This document shows positions 46,802 through 57,847 of a stretch of 64,000 nt of DNA, one piece after another. The first letter of the stretch is position 1; each line of letters begins with the position of its first letter. The notes under the pieces are model-generated. The model had not been told where the DNA came from. It did no database searches and was given only the letters and a program-made list of their open reading frames with translations. Source of the stretch: Pseudeuparius sepicola (taxonomy: Eukaryota > Arthropoda > Insecta > Coleoptera > Anthribidae). The stretch lies in contig OY987299.1 in assembly GCA_963920635.1 (NCBI GenBank), positions 20,662,901 through 20,726,900 on the forward strand. Direction: 5' to 3'. The position numbers were made by a program, and so were the translations under genes.

Positions 46802-47936
46802 CTGGGTGTCGGAGAATATGTGTGCAATCTCCCGGATTTATACAGGGGACGTTAAAATAACAGGACAAGTTCCTATAAAAACATTTCCCAGAGCCCCTAC
46901 GGAGATACAGAATGTTGAAGTTATTTTTTTTGAAATTAAATTATGGCAATATCTCCCAAAACAATCAAGCTGCTGAACTGAAATTTGGCACTGTTATGTT
47001 TTTGGCGATGGAGAATAAGCTGAAGGCATCAATTTTTACTTGTCTCACAGAGGGCGCCACTTGCACTATTTTTGGATCGTGTTATAGCTCGTAACTTTTT
47101 TGAGGCTATGTTTTTGGTCTTGCAGGTCCATCACTTTAGTGCACATTTTCATTTTGCAACAAAAGTGTACTCTCGTTTCATAACGATAAAATCATACGTT
47201 TGCGTTAAAATTGGTAAAACGTTCCTCAAACCTACCGCTTTCAAACGTTACAGACCGACTGTATCATTTAAACTGAGAAAAAAAATCCCTATGAACAATT
47301 TACCAAAAATTATTCGCCTTCAAAATGGAAAGGATTGAATTTGACAAAATTTGGACACCCTATTTCAAGAAAACCAATGGTGTTTTGTCCAATGTCCATT
47401 TGGTATTTTTTTTTCTTTATTTTGAATGTATGTACAGTTGATGTGTAACATTTGAAAGCGGTAGGAGAAAGTTTTATGTGTTGAATGTTGAAACTAACAG
47501 GTGTTTTAGGGTACGTTTCGCCAATTTAAACGCAAACGGTTGATTTTATCGTTATGAAACAATAGTACCTCTTTGTAGCAGAATGAAAAAATGCACTAAA
47601 ATGATGGACCTTCAAGACCAAAAAGATAACCTCAAAAAAGTTACGAGCCATAACACGATCCAAAAATAGTGCAAGTGGCTCCCTCTGTGAGATACGTAAA
47701 AATTGATGCCTTCGGCTTATTCTAAATCGCCTAAAACACAGCAGTACCAAATTTCAGTTCAGCAGCTTGATTATTTTTGAAGATATTGCGATAATTTAAT
47801 TTCAAAAAAAGAACTTCAACAACTTCCGTACGGGAGGCCCTCTGGGAATTTTTTTTTATAGGAACTTGTCATTTTATTTTAACGTCCGTCCCCTGTATAA
47901 ATCCGGGAGATAGCCCACATATTCTGGGACACCCTA
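46802..47936. mobile_element. 1.13-kb foldback MITE, different ends but shared core
   Basis: Inverted ends share GGGTGTC and AGAATATGTG, then ATCTCCCGGATTTATACAGG. The core from about 46905 to 47830 is homologous to 25820-26760. The frames at 46912-47338 and 47526-47750 are arm shadows. Confidence 0.85.
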
Positions 47937-48640
47937 TATGTATATGTTATTCAAGTGTTTATATGCAGCCTATAGGTATTTAACATAACGTAAAAGTTAA
48001 CCAACTTTTAACTTTTACGTTAAAATTAAAGTAAATTTCAGTTAATTAACGGAAGCTTAATTTCATTTCCAAGAAGTGAAAAACTCACGACTATTGACTT
48101 TGTAATTAATTGTTGTTTATTTATTCTTATTATAGGACTGTTTTGGGTTAGGTTTTGTATTTCTGTGCATAAACCCACCTTTAAATTTTTTAGGACTCTA
48201 TATAGTAGGTTGAAGTATGACCTTAGCTATTGTTCAAATGAGATAGAAAAAAGCTAGTAGGGCACTCGAAACGCCGACAGCAAGTACGAAGATGTAGGAT
48301 GAAAAGAAGTTCGTTTTGTATGTAGCACACTATGTTTCGGTAACACAATTCAGCTCATGAAATCACGCGCTGCATACTGGATGAAATTCTCAATAAAGAG
48401 ACGCACCTGCTCCACAAGTCGAAGGTACAAATAACTAGAAGTTTCAAGAAATTCAACATGGATAAAAACGTTCGTTTTATCTTATGGTTCTATAAGCTAA
48501 TATTCTCCAAGCAGCAAAAAAACACAAAATTATTCGATCCAAGAAGTAGGTACTCCCTTCTGCATAAATAATTTTTGTACGGGTCCATACTAATTTATTG
48601 AAACAAAATATATTATATAAATATAACATATTAGTCAAGA
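47937..48640. other. No gene seen
   Basis: Unique DNA with an inverted AACTTTTA(A)CGTTA pair near 47985-48025. Nothing codes. Confidence 0.4.
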
Positions 48641-48654
48641 ATTTCCTCAATTTA

Positions 48655-48815
48655 GAAGGAACTTTCGCTCTGACCAGTATCTGTAATTTTAATCAAGATT
48701 GATTTTCATTTCACTCGCCAAGCCGATCGTCTGGTCTGAGCTAACGAATGAAAATTTAACTCAACAATGAGCGTAATTTGAGTGAAATTCTGATCATTTT
48801 TTTCCTGTGTAATAG
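48655..48815. repeat. Dispersed repeat, inverted relative to 59.58-59.76 kb
   Basis: The reverse complement of 59580-59760 shares AAGCCGATCG, TAACGA.TGAA, AACTCAA and GAGTG.AATTTGAGTGAAAT in order. Non-coding; the class is unknown. Confidence 0.5.
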
Positions 48816-49274
48816 GTTATACGTCCTTACCAAAATTGATTTGTATAATTTACGTGTCGAAAAAATGTAGGACAAGTTGTTGGTAAAACTCGATGTTTCT
48901 TGATTTGGAACTTTTTCAAGAGTCGTTAATATGACTTCAAAAATATTTTTTTGGGGGGGGGGGGAATGTGGGTAATGTTACATTGAAGATAAAATTAGAG
49001 CTTTTACATTTGACAGAATTAGCAGAATTAAACACGAAACACGATATGATGTTTATTTTTCCCCCAAGTACAATTGTAGTTTCTGTAGACATTTCTGGAA
49101 GCCTTTACTGACACTATTGATCCAGGTTAGGAAAACGTAGTTCAGTTATACATCTAGAGATGGCGTAGAAAACCCTTAGACAACCCCTTCTCAATAGGCT
49201 GTAACTTCTTAAGGACTTGCATCGAACATTTTTATATCATGCACCCTCCATAAAATAAAATTAGACCTATTATA

Positions 49275-49976
49275 TAGGGTGTAACTTAAGTACGTTAAAA
49301 TATATCAGGGTCGTGGTCATCAGCCAATTTAACAACAATTGTTCATTAAACATATGTCCAAAAATTCTTCGTTTTCGATATAAGGGCGTCTTAAATTTTT
49401 CTAAAAAATCGCCTTTTCCCAAAACTTTTTTAAATCTTATTTCGAGTTAAAGTTAGTTGCGTTGTCTTGAAACCTCCAAAATTTTGTTTTTAATTGAGAA
49501 CAAGATCTTGATCTTTTCCCTACCCTTTTTTAATTACCTGACATTTTTTGTAAGTGCGATGAAATACGAGTACATTGATAGATACAAAAAGAAGTCATGA
49601 GACACTTTTTGTCCGAAAACAAATGCTCCATCCAAAACTGCTTCCCACTTTAATTTCGTATATAGGGCCGTATTAACTTTTTTTTTTGAATTTGTCTTCC
49701 GATTTACCTATATCTCCGCCACTGGTTCAATCTAGAGCTTGGAAATATCACATTTAAATGGGCCCTAGCCAAGTATGATATGTATACCTACCAAATTTAA
49801 AAAAAAGCTCTACAAATAAAGAAGTTATGGGAAAAATACGATTTTTTTGAGAATTTTAACACCCCGTATATCGAAAACGAAGAATTTTTGGACACATGTT
49901 TATATCAACTTTTTTTCTTAGAATTGGCTGAGGACCACCACCCTGAAATCTTTTAATCTACTTAAGTTACACCCTG
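49275..49976. mobile_element. 702-bp foldback MITE, TA target site
   Basis: Ends TAGGGTGTAACTTAAGTA and CAGGGTGTAACTTAAGTA (inverted) flanked by TA; arms share ATTCTTCGTTTTCGATAT. Just upstream is a G-run (about 48954-48964). Confidence 0.85.
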
Positions 49977-49978
49977 TA

Positions 49979-51240
49979 TAATAGTCTAATAAGGTACCTA
50001 CCTACACCATGCATTCATTTGGAAGAGGGGAACGTCAGGGGATATTCAAAATGCCGTATATACATTCTTTGTTTTGCATCAATAACATAAAATGCACATT
50101 CCAAACATGAATTGGGAGGGAAATATTAAAATAATAAACGCATCCGCACCAATTATTTATAACGCATAATACGTTGTGATATTGTAGTGCCATCCACATA
50201 AATATTTTTTGTGCAAGTGCTCGCTTTAAATTGGTAAACAAAAGCATACCACTTGATTTTAATTATACATTTTAATTATACCGAAAACGCATAGGTTTTG
50301 TTTGGCCCCAAATTTTCACGAAGGCATAGCGAATTGCACTATATCTAAATTTCGTTCGACCCCCATCAATAATTTGCACAAAATTAAATAAAAACACAGA
50401 GAACATAAATATTGCCCATATTGCCCTGTTTTAAAAAAACTGGATTCACAAAATTAAACGAGTTCAGACCTCGTTAAAGTCCAAGTTATGCTTTCCATTT
50501 TGACCCGGTCAATATGGTATACTTATTGTATGGGGACTTTTTAGAATGGCAAAGAAGAGCAAGACTGTGCAAACCACTTTGCAAGTATACAAAAAATGTA
50601 TATTCAAAAGTGTGTAAAATGTCTGGTCTCCGATTTAAACATATACCACTCGGTCTTTCCGTTTTGCGTCAAAACAAGCGGCTTTTTGTCCTGGTTGTCT
50701 GTCTGTGCGTGATATATGACATAAAATCCTTTACCAAAAAAATAAAATATGTTCCCCTCAACTTCCTCCGCCATTCCTTTGAACTCGTAACTTCGGGCAG
50801 TTGGAAATATCAGATTGTGCAGCTGCATGAAAAAAAGGCAAACCGACGAATTAGATTTAGGTTCTATATCGCAAGATTGACCCACTTGTGGCAGAGGAGG
50901 AAAACTGAATTTTTATAACTGTCAATGTCAAATACTCAAGGTAAAAATCAGAAACTTTGAAGCTTTGACTGAAATTCACGTGCGTATTCCGCTATTCGAA
51001 ATCAAATTTCCGTCCTAGAATGGTGTTTACTACGTTCTGGGCTTCAATTTTATACATATTTTTAATTCTGTGTCAACTTCCGAAACGAATAAATGGTTTG
51101 TTTATAATAGTGTTTTATTTAAATGTCCTTTTATTTTTTAATAAGTATTGCCTGTATTTTGCATTCCTTTGTGCAGTTTGCTGTCTCTCATTTATATTAT
51201 CGAATATATTATATTCCAAGTTGTTGTCGTTAATTTTTGG
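49979..51240. other. No gene supported
   Basis: Contains a 134-codon plus-strand frame (50514-50918) and an overlapping 93-codon minus-strand frame. Neither shows a domain, good start context or splice support. Confidence 0.4.
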
Positions 51241-51365
51241 TAATATTTTAGCATCCCGAAGAAGACCTTATAAAGGTCGAAACGCCAGTGATGTAAAAAA
51301 TAACCTCTGAAATTTTCTTTCACCTTACCCAGACCACCATTATTGCCTTGTTTTGTCTCCTATAT
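51241..51365 (+). mobile_element. Penelope-like 3' tail
   Basis: Shares with the inverted tail at 44.86-44.95 kb the hammerhead-like motif, then ACCACCA(T/G)T.TTG and TTTTGTC.CCTAT. No RT remains were found upstream. Confidence 0.55.
51254..51287 (+). ncRNA. Second hammerhead-like motif
   Basis: CCGAAGA, one base, stem GACCTT/AAGGTC with loop ATA, then GAAACGCC. The stem pairs perfectly although all but two of its pairs differ from the copy at 44902-44934, so the structure, not the sequence, is kept. Confidence 0.5.
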
Positions 51366-51369
51366 AAAA

Positions 51370-52430
51370 TTAGGAATGATTGGAGTTCGATCCAGGGTTA
51401 CCAGATAGAGAAGCAAAGAACTTGCCCCATACTCCAAGTATAATGAAAGAAATTGAGCAAAGACATAATAATATCTATTTACTAATAATGAAAAAAAAAT
51501 GAAGTTTAGTTTTTAGTTTCCGATTTCTGTACCTAACTGAAGTTATGTTTATGTTTATCACCCTGTGTGTGGAAAATACATGCAAACACGTGTAATCGCA
51601 ATGTAACCAAAACTATAGGTAGAGATATTTTATGAGAAATTCTTGGAATAGCTCAATTGGTTCAAAAAACGCTAGGTATTTCAGTACATGTTCCAGATTT
51701 ATTAACGTTGGACTGTTAACCTATAGTTTATTCGGCAAAAAGTGGCATACTTTCCGCAGCTAAACTCCGGAGCTATGCAGAATTTTATGCCTGTGAAACA
51801 TACCGTACATACATACCAATATGGAGGTTCAAAAAAAAACCTGAAACTACAAAAAATTCAAAAAATATTTTCTGTAGGTAGAGAAAAAAATAGCGAAAAA
51901 TGTGCATTCGTTTCAATTCGCGGAACTCTGTCTAATTAGTTTGATGTTAATGCGTCTAATGGAAAGCGCGCGCTTCGCTCCAGCCGCTGTCCTTTGTGCA
52001 TATTACCACAGTAGAGGCTTAACTATCGCGGAATAAATAGGCTATTTTCTTTGTTCCTACAATAGGCGCCGTAAAACTCCGGCTATCCATGGTATCGCGA
52101 CGTATCACTTGCCCTAGCCATTTCATTGCCGCGCCAAATTCGTTGTTTCCATTTGAATGGTTTATTGCAAGAAGTCCCTAAGTGACGAAATTGTGAAATC
52201 GTGCTGCCAGGCGCCATCTACTATTCTAAGTACAAACTTTCAACTACTCGCAACAGATTTGCTGTATAAAGTCCCGAAGTATTATAATTTTAATAGGTAT
52301 CTGCACCAACTGACCTATGATTTTGTCCAAAAAGACCCTATGTCCGTAAAAAGTGCCTTTGTTTTCAATAAGTCCCCATTTTCATAATATTGTTACCTAA
52401 CCTAACTTTTCTTTTAAACATCGTTCTTCT
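51370..52430. other. No gene; GC-richer block
   Basis: 51950-52150 is GC-richer and lacks long frames. The remainder is ordinary AT-rich DNA. Confidence 0.4.
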
Positions 52431-52476
52431 ATTGTTTACAACGTGTATTTGGTTTGATGCTGTTTTGATTCAAATA

Positions 52477-53679
52477 ATGAGTGACTCTGATGAAAGCATT
52501 GAGGGTAAGTTGAGTAAATGAAATACTTATAGTTTTATAGGTTTTTAAAAATAATTTGGTATTTTAGAACTACTCTCTGCCAGTGAAAATGAATGGTTGC
52601 CTTCTGATTCAGATGAATCAGTAGTTAGGTGATATGCCTATAACATGTAGGTGTGTAAATGTGCTGAAAAACTTACCGTAAAAGAATACGAAAACATATT
52701 TTATAACTTTCAAAATTTAGCAAATCACAATGAAGAAAATCTGTATCTTAGAGGCTGCGTTCGTTCTGTGCCAGCAGCAAGATCCCGCAACAAAAATAAA
52801 GGACCCAGATCAGTTTTTCAGTATAGCGTGACTATTAAAAAGAAATCTTTAAAAGTACGTCAGAATTTTTTTTATCCATGCATGGGATAAAACGAGACAG
52901 TTTGAAAAAAAGTGTTCTAAAGTTGGATAAGGATATAAAATACTTAAGAGGTAAACATACCAATCGCCCCAGACGTACAAAAATACATAATATTAATAAA
53001 GTTCACGACTTTCTCAAAAATCTCCCGGCGATTGAATTACAGTTATCACAAAATAAAAACCGGTTCTTGTTTGCCTACTTAGATTCTGTTTGTGCTTCTA
53101 GAATGTTTCAGGAGATAGTAATAGTTATCCACTGCCGGGCCATTCAATGATAGATGTTTTGCCTTGATAGAAAAGAAGCGTCTTAAGGCAGAAAAGTGGA
53201 CAATCCAAATTCTTACATAAATTTAATAAAAACATCTGGGATCAAAAATCCGTTTGAACTTGCAACACTCTTTGCAAACAAACTCCACTTCTGCTGCTGA
53301 GAAAATTCCGATACTGAAAGTCCTAGACTTCAAAAAAATGTATATATCGGGGCTAGCTTCTATACCGGGAATATCAAAATGCAGGTCTGCATCATTCAGT
53401 TCGACATCAATACCAAAGATGGGATCATCAATGACAGGACCGTACCAAAATATCTCCTTATACAAAGTATGCCAACAAAGATTTTTCATGGAGCTAATTC
53501 CCAATACGGCATATCAGAAGTTCTTAAAATTAAAGGAAAAGAAGTTACAGAATGACAAATTTTTGGTGCAGCATATTGAAAAAGAAGAAGACCGGGAATT
53601 CTATAAATTATTGAATCAGGAAGCTGCGGAACTTGAGAATAATCAAGAGGCACAATCAGATTTTGAAGAATATGAGTAA
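52477..53679 (+). pseudogene. Decayed copy of a multi-copy insect gene of unknown function
   Basis: Exon 1 (AUG 52477, MSDSDESIE) ends at donor GGGTAAGT; a 63-bp intron ends TATTTTAG at 52567; exon 2 continues in frame (ELLSASENEW, SDSDESVV) to a stop. A second block (52651-53150) reads CKCAEKLTVKEYENIFYNF, then NLYLRGCV, FQYSVT, and RGKHTNRPRRTK. From memory this Cys-rich / YLRGCV / RGKH.NRP pattern belongs to an abundant insect protein family, often transposon-associated. After FLKNLPAIE the frame is lost. A 142-codon frame at 53254-53679 with an acidic coiled tail may be its C-terminal part. Broken by at least two shifts. Confidence 0.6.
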
Positions 53680-53689
53680 CGTTCAAATA

Positions 53690-54110
53690 AGCTTAGTTTC
53701 TTATAAGTAATATTACTTGTTGTTTGTCAAAGTTAAATATACCGCATTTTTGTGGCAAAATGACCCTAAGTTGTTTTTTTGACCACCATGTATAAAAAAA
53801 CATACATATTTTTTGCTCTATCTGTGCATCTTTAAATGTAGATTGACCCTGAGTATTTGCCTCTAGCAATAAAACCATACTATTTATCTTAATATGAATT
53901 CAGGGCAGTATTGAAATATTAAAATTCAAATATCTTGAAAATGATAAAGTGTCGCTTAGGGACTTTTTGCAATAAACCATTCATTTTGCATTTACTTCGG
54001 TAAGAATTTTATTTTAAGCGGATTCTTGATAGATACATAATATGTTTCACCAACTCTATTAAATGTAGAACAGTGCGTATATAGCAAGAGCATTATAACA
54101 ATAATATTTG
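53690..54110. other. No gene seen
   Basis: AT-rich unique DNA. Confidence 0.4.
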
Positions 54111-54214
54111 AAACAGATTACTGTTTTACAGAATTTTCGCCTATCAACAATCTCTTACCAATGTGATTAATATCGACAGAGAAGTGTCCCCCTCTCGGAG
54201 GTGATAACTTACCA

Positions 54215-54325
54215 TATGAATTTTTTATGGTTCCTTTACAATTTCCGCCGCTCACATCGCCTGAGAAATTGGATTGAGGCATAAATTTTATCGACTCCGG
54301 AACAAAAAACTGTGGTATACATATA
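54215..54325 (-). CDS. Exon-like segment, copy A (SNFSGDVSGG)
   Basis: On the minus strand the peptide FFVPESIKFMPQSNFSGDVS and GG is matched by 56790-56850 on the plus strand. In the aligned core most base differences fall on third codon positions. The frame stays open beyond (54118-54333). A donor-like GTGAGC lies inside (GAT|GTGAGC), so the exon may end after the SGD codons. Family unknown. Confidence 0.4.
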
Positions 54326-54663
54326 ATGAACAAGGTGCTTTGACAAATTTTGGTGCACGCAGAGTTTAAATTACTATAAATAATAATACCTAAATATATC
54401 AGTGAATATATAAAGCTTAATTTGTCAAAGCAACGTCAAAAACGTAGATATACGGAAAAATGTTATATGAAGATCAGTACATTTCCTAAGAGCTGAAAAC
54501 ATTGAGTTGTTAGTTATATAAATTTCTTTATCAATAATGTCAATGTCCTTAATCTTAAAATTAATTAAATAAGGAGATAATAATCAAACTAGGTAACTCA
54601 GATAACCGGAGTTCCCACTTACCTACTATACCTTTCTCTCAAATGAATGTCCGCTTTATTATA

Positions 54664-55797
54664 CAGGGTGAGTCAGAATGTATAGTAAATACTTTAAAGG
54701 GGTGTTCGGCAGGTGGTTTTATGGGGGTCTTTCATATAGAATTTTTCGATTTGGGTTTTCCTTGCCAAGTTATTCAGGTCTACAGGGTGATCCAAAAGTA
54801 TATTTTTTTATAAATCTCAATAACGGCGCTATTTAAAAATTTGAAATTTGGTATGTGTTATCTACTTACTAGAAGACGCCTTAGGGTAGTTTATTCACTC
54901 ACTGCCTTAAAAAAGGGTAAAAACTAACAACCCCTATTAATTTTTTTGCTCGAACTTTTTTGTGGGTAATTTTTACTTATACCAAAAATATGATCTGTGT
55001 ATCCCTTTTATTTAGAAAACTTTTTTTCCCTCTTTTTTTCTCCCTGACTATTCCAGAAAATCAAGTAAAAATTCAAAATTCATAGTAGGCGGGCGTCAAT
55101 CAAATTAATTATTTTTATTGAACATTAAAAGAACAAAAATATCAGGTAACAACAATTCAGCTTAAAAAACATGTCACAGTAGATGATTAAAATGATGTCA
55201 TGGACCCATTTTGAGCATCTACTGTAACATATTTTTTTATCCTGAAGCTGAATTGTGGATACCTAATATTTTTGTTGTATAAATGATCAATAAAGATAAT
55301 TAAATTGTTTGACGCCCGCCTACTATGAATTTTTATTTGATTTTCTGGTACAGTCAGCGGAATGGTATTTGGCATGAAATTATTTTTTTGTAGGAAAAAT
55401 ATTGTCTTTTCGAGAAAAAATGTAGAGAGAAAAAGTTTCTTAAATAAAAGAGCTACACAAATCATATTTTTGTTATACATAAAAATGACCAACAAAAAAG
55501 TTCGAGTAAAAAAATTAATAGGGGCTGTTAGTTTTTACCCTTTTTTAGGGCAGTGTGTAAATAAATAAACGACCATAAGGCGTCTTCCAGTAAGTAGATA
55601 ACACATATAAAATTTCAAATTTTTAAGTAGCGCCGTTATTGATATAAAAATAAAAAAATATACTTTTGGGTCACCCTGTAGACCCAAATAACTTGGCAAG
55701 GCAAGCCCAAATCGAAAAATTCTATATGAAAGACCCCTTTAAAACCACCTGCCGAACACCCCTTTAAAGTATTCACTATACATTCTGACTCACCCTG
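54664..55797. mobile_element. Foldback MITE hosting another foldback at its centre
   Basis: Outer ends CAGGGTGAGTCAGAATGTAT, both flanked by TA, with arms of about 117 bp. Between the arms, exactly at a central TA, sits the inner element 54783-55678. Confidence 0.88.
54783..55678. mobile_element. Inner foldback MITE, TA target site
   Basis: Inverted ends CAGGGTGA(T/C)CCAAAAGTATA with TA on each side. Arms of about 400 bp contain ACTATGAATTTT and GATGTTTTTT-type blocks; its small frames are arm shadows. Confidence 0.85.
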
Positions 55798-55799
55798 TA

Positions 55800-56700
55800 T
55801 AGATTCTGTAGGCAACGTTGCCGGTAATTCTAATGGTGTACTTGGTGGGGTCTAAGATTTTCAATTCTCATTTCAATCACCTTATTTATTATTAGATTTT
55901 AAATTTAATATAATTATAGTAGTATAAAAAATATAATGAATACAATCAAGAAAATGGAAACCTAACAAACCTATGAAATCATTTGGCCGGAATATCAAGA
56001 AAAAACAGTGAACACTTTCCCTGAGAAATAAAGACTGATATTCAATCACAAAACTAAAATTATTATTTTTTACCTGCTATATAGGGTTAAATATACTACA
56101 GAGGAAATTTTAGATTTTTTTATACCTAGAAATTATTACAATCCGGCCTTGTCAACTAATACCGAGAATTCGAGGGTACCTATTTATTACCTGATTTTCA
56201 AATTTCAATTCTAATTTTTGGCCTAGTTACGGAGACTTTTTGGGACTAAGCGCTTTCAGAAATTTTACAGAGTGTGCAAACAAAGTCGTGGCTGCCATTT
56301 TATGATAGGGTATTCTAACAACCAAACTGATACCCAGCTACACTCCTGACGCAGAGATTTCAGCATACAACTTTTATTGTCCAGCAAGAACAAGAAAAAG
56401 TAACACTATACGATTATTACTCTTCTCCGAAATCCGCGAGAACCGGACATTTCGGTAATTCGGAGGTGTAAGCTTTTGCTACCCTCTTTCCGCTTGGCGA
56501 TTGGCTTGCGGTGATTTAAAAAAATTAAAGTTACAACCTGTAAGTATAACCTAAGTATTATCCAAAATATGTTAGGCAGTTACCAACATTATCTAAATCC
56601 CGTATCTTAATACTCTGGCATTTTTTTGTGCTCTCTCTCCCCCAAAAAAATCGCGTACCCCCGTTTCGTCTAACCCCGCACCGACCGTCATTCCGGAATC
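55800..56700. other. No gene seen
   Basis: Unique AT-rich DNA. From about 56640 the GC content rises. Confidence 0.4.
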
Positions 56701-56779
56701 CCTTGTCTCAGTCCGGACCGCGCGGAAACGACCCGACATAAAGTTGCTTACACGGCCGCGCCCGGCTGATTTACATATC

Positions 56780-56850
56780 CAGCTTTTTTGCTCGGGATGC
56801 GATAAAGTTTATGCGGCCATCCAATTTTTCTGGCGACGTAAGTGGCGGAA
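56780..56850 (+). CDS. Exon-like segment, copy B (SNFSGDVSGG)
   Basis: Plus-strand peptide FFARDAIKFMRPSNFSGDVS and GG, homologous to 54215-54325. Conservative replacements (V/A, E/D, S/A) and silent third-base changes dominate. A strong donor-like GAC|GTAAGT lies within. The surrounding 56640-57000 is GC-rich. Either a paralogous exon or a conserved piece of an unknown element. Confidence 0.4.
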
Positions 56851-57102
56851 GGTCCCACAAAAAATTTATCCCGGCCTATATGATAACTCACACATGTTCA
56901 AGAAACTTGTTTGGTTGTCCATCTTCCGAAAAAGTCGGCCATCGGCCATCAAAAATAAAGTCTACTTTTGAGACTACGGAACCTGCTATACCTCTGCTAC
57001 TCGCTACAAGATGGCGTTGTATACTTCAACTAACCAAACATAATTGACGTTTTTGCCCAGTTTCGACGCTCTCCACAAGATGGACCATTTAGCTTGGTCA
57101 CA

Positions 57103-57144
57103 ACACAGACCTATATAGCTTAGCGAAGCGATATAGGTCTGTGG
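57103..57144. repeat. Short strong hairpin
   Basis: ACAGACCTATAT and ATATAGGTCTGT plus GCTT/AAGC close on a three- to four-base loop, giving a stem of about 17 pairs. Function unknown. Confidence 0.6.
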
Positions 57145-57847
57145 TCACAAGTAGTCATAACAATAAGTAATGCACAGCACAGCATGAAATGTTCTTGACA
57201 CTTGCCCATAAGTAGGTACCTACCAACCGACAAACTTTTTTCTCGGGAACTTATAGAATTTCAATGAAAAGCCCACAGATAAAATGATTAGGTAAAATAT
57301 AAATTAGACTAAGATTAGCTAAGTTTTAATAACAAATTACATTCTGATTTTACAAGTGTATCTCTAAACTCTTTTTCTAAGAAATCATTTTGTCACCTAT
57401 CCGCCAACTGCTCTAAATGATTATTTTTTTCCATGGCTATTATTATTGTCTTACTGCCATTTTTAGCATTTCATGCAAAGATGTAAATTTACCATATTTG
57501 ACGAAATTTATCAAAAAATGAAAATTCACTACTTGATGGTTATTAAAGAGATAACTACTGTATAAATTATATTACTATGGTTGGAATAGGGAAAACAAAA
57601 GGAACCTAAAAAAGCCAAAATGTATACAAACCGGAAATCAGAAATGAGAACCGACAATATTTTTTTCTTATTCATTGCGAGTTCTCAATTTTTTGGTAAA
57701 GGGTGTTTTTTGAAATAACTTTTTAAGACATATTAAGTTTGACCTTAAATTGTAGTTCTTGGAAAATTCTTCACAAGTTTATTTTTTAATTCAATTCATG
57801 TTTAAGATTATTGAGAGGATTAGTCACGTTAACCGGAACAACCTGTA

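Noticed and set aside
48954..48964. Poly-G run as a G-quadruplex; also the poly-C run near 1860
   Set aside because: Single homopolymer runs rather than four spaced G-tracts; more likely slippage products.
50514..50918. 134-codon frame
   Set aside because: No family resemblance, poor start context, and an overlapping antisense frame of similar quality.
51380..51405. tRNA-like B-box (GGAGTTCGATCCAGGG)
   Set aside because: No A-box or acceptor pairing at the right distance; no cloverleaf can be drawn.
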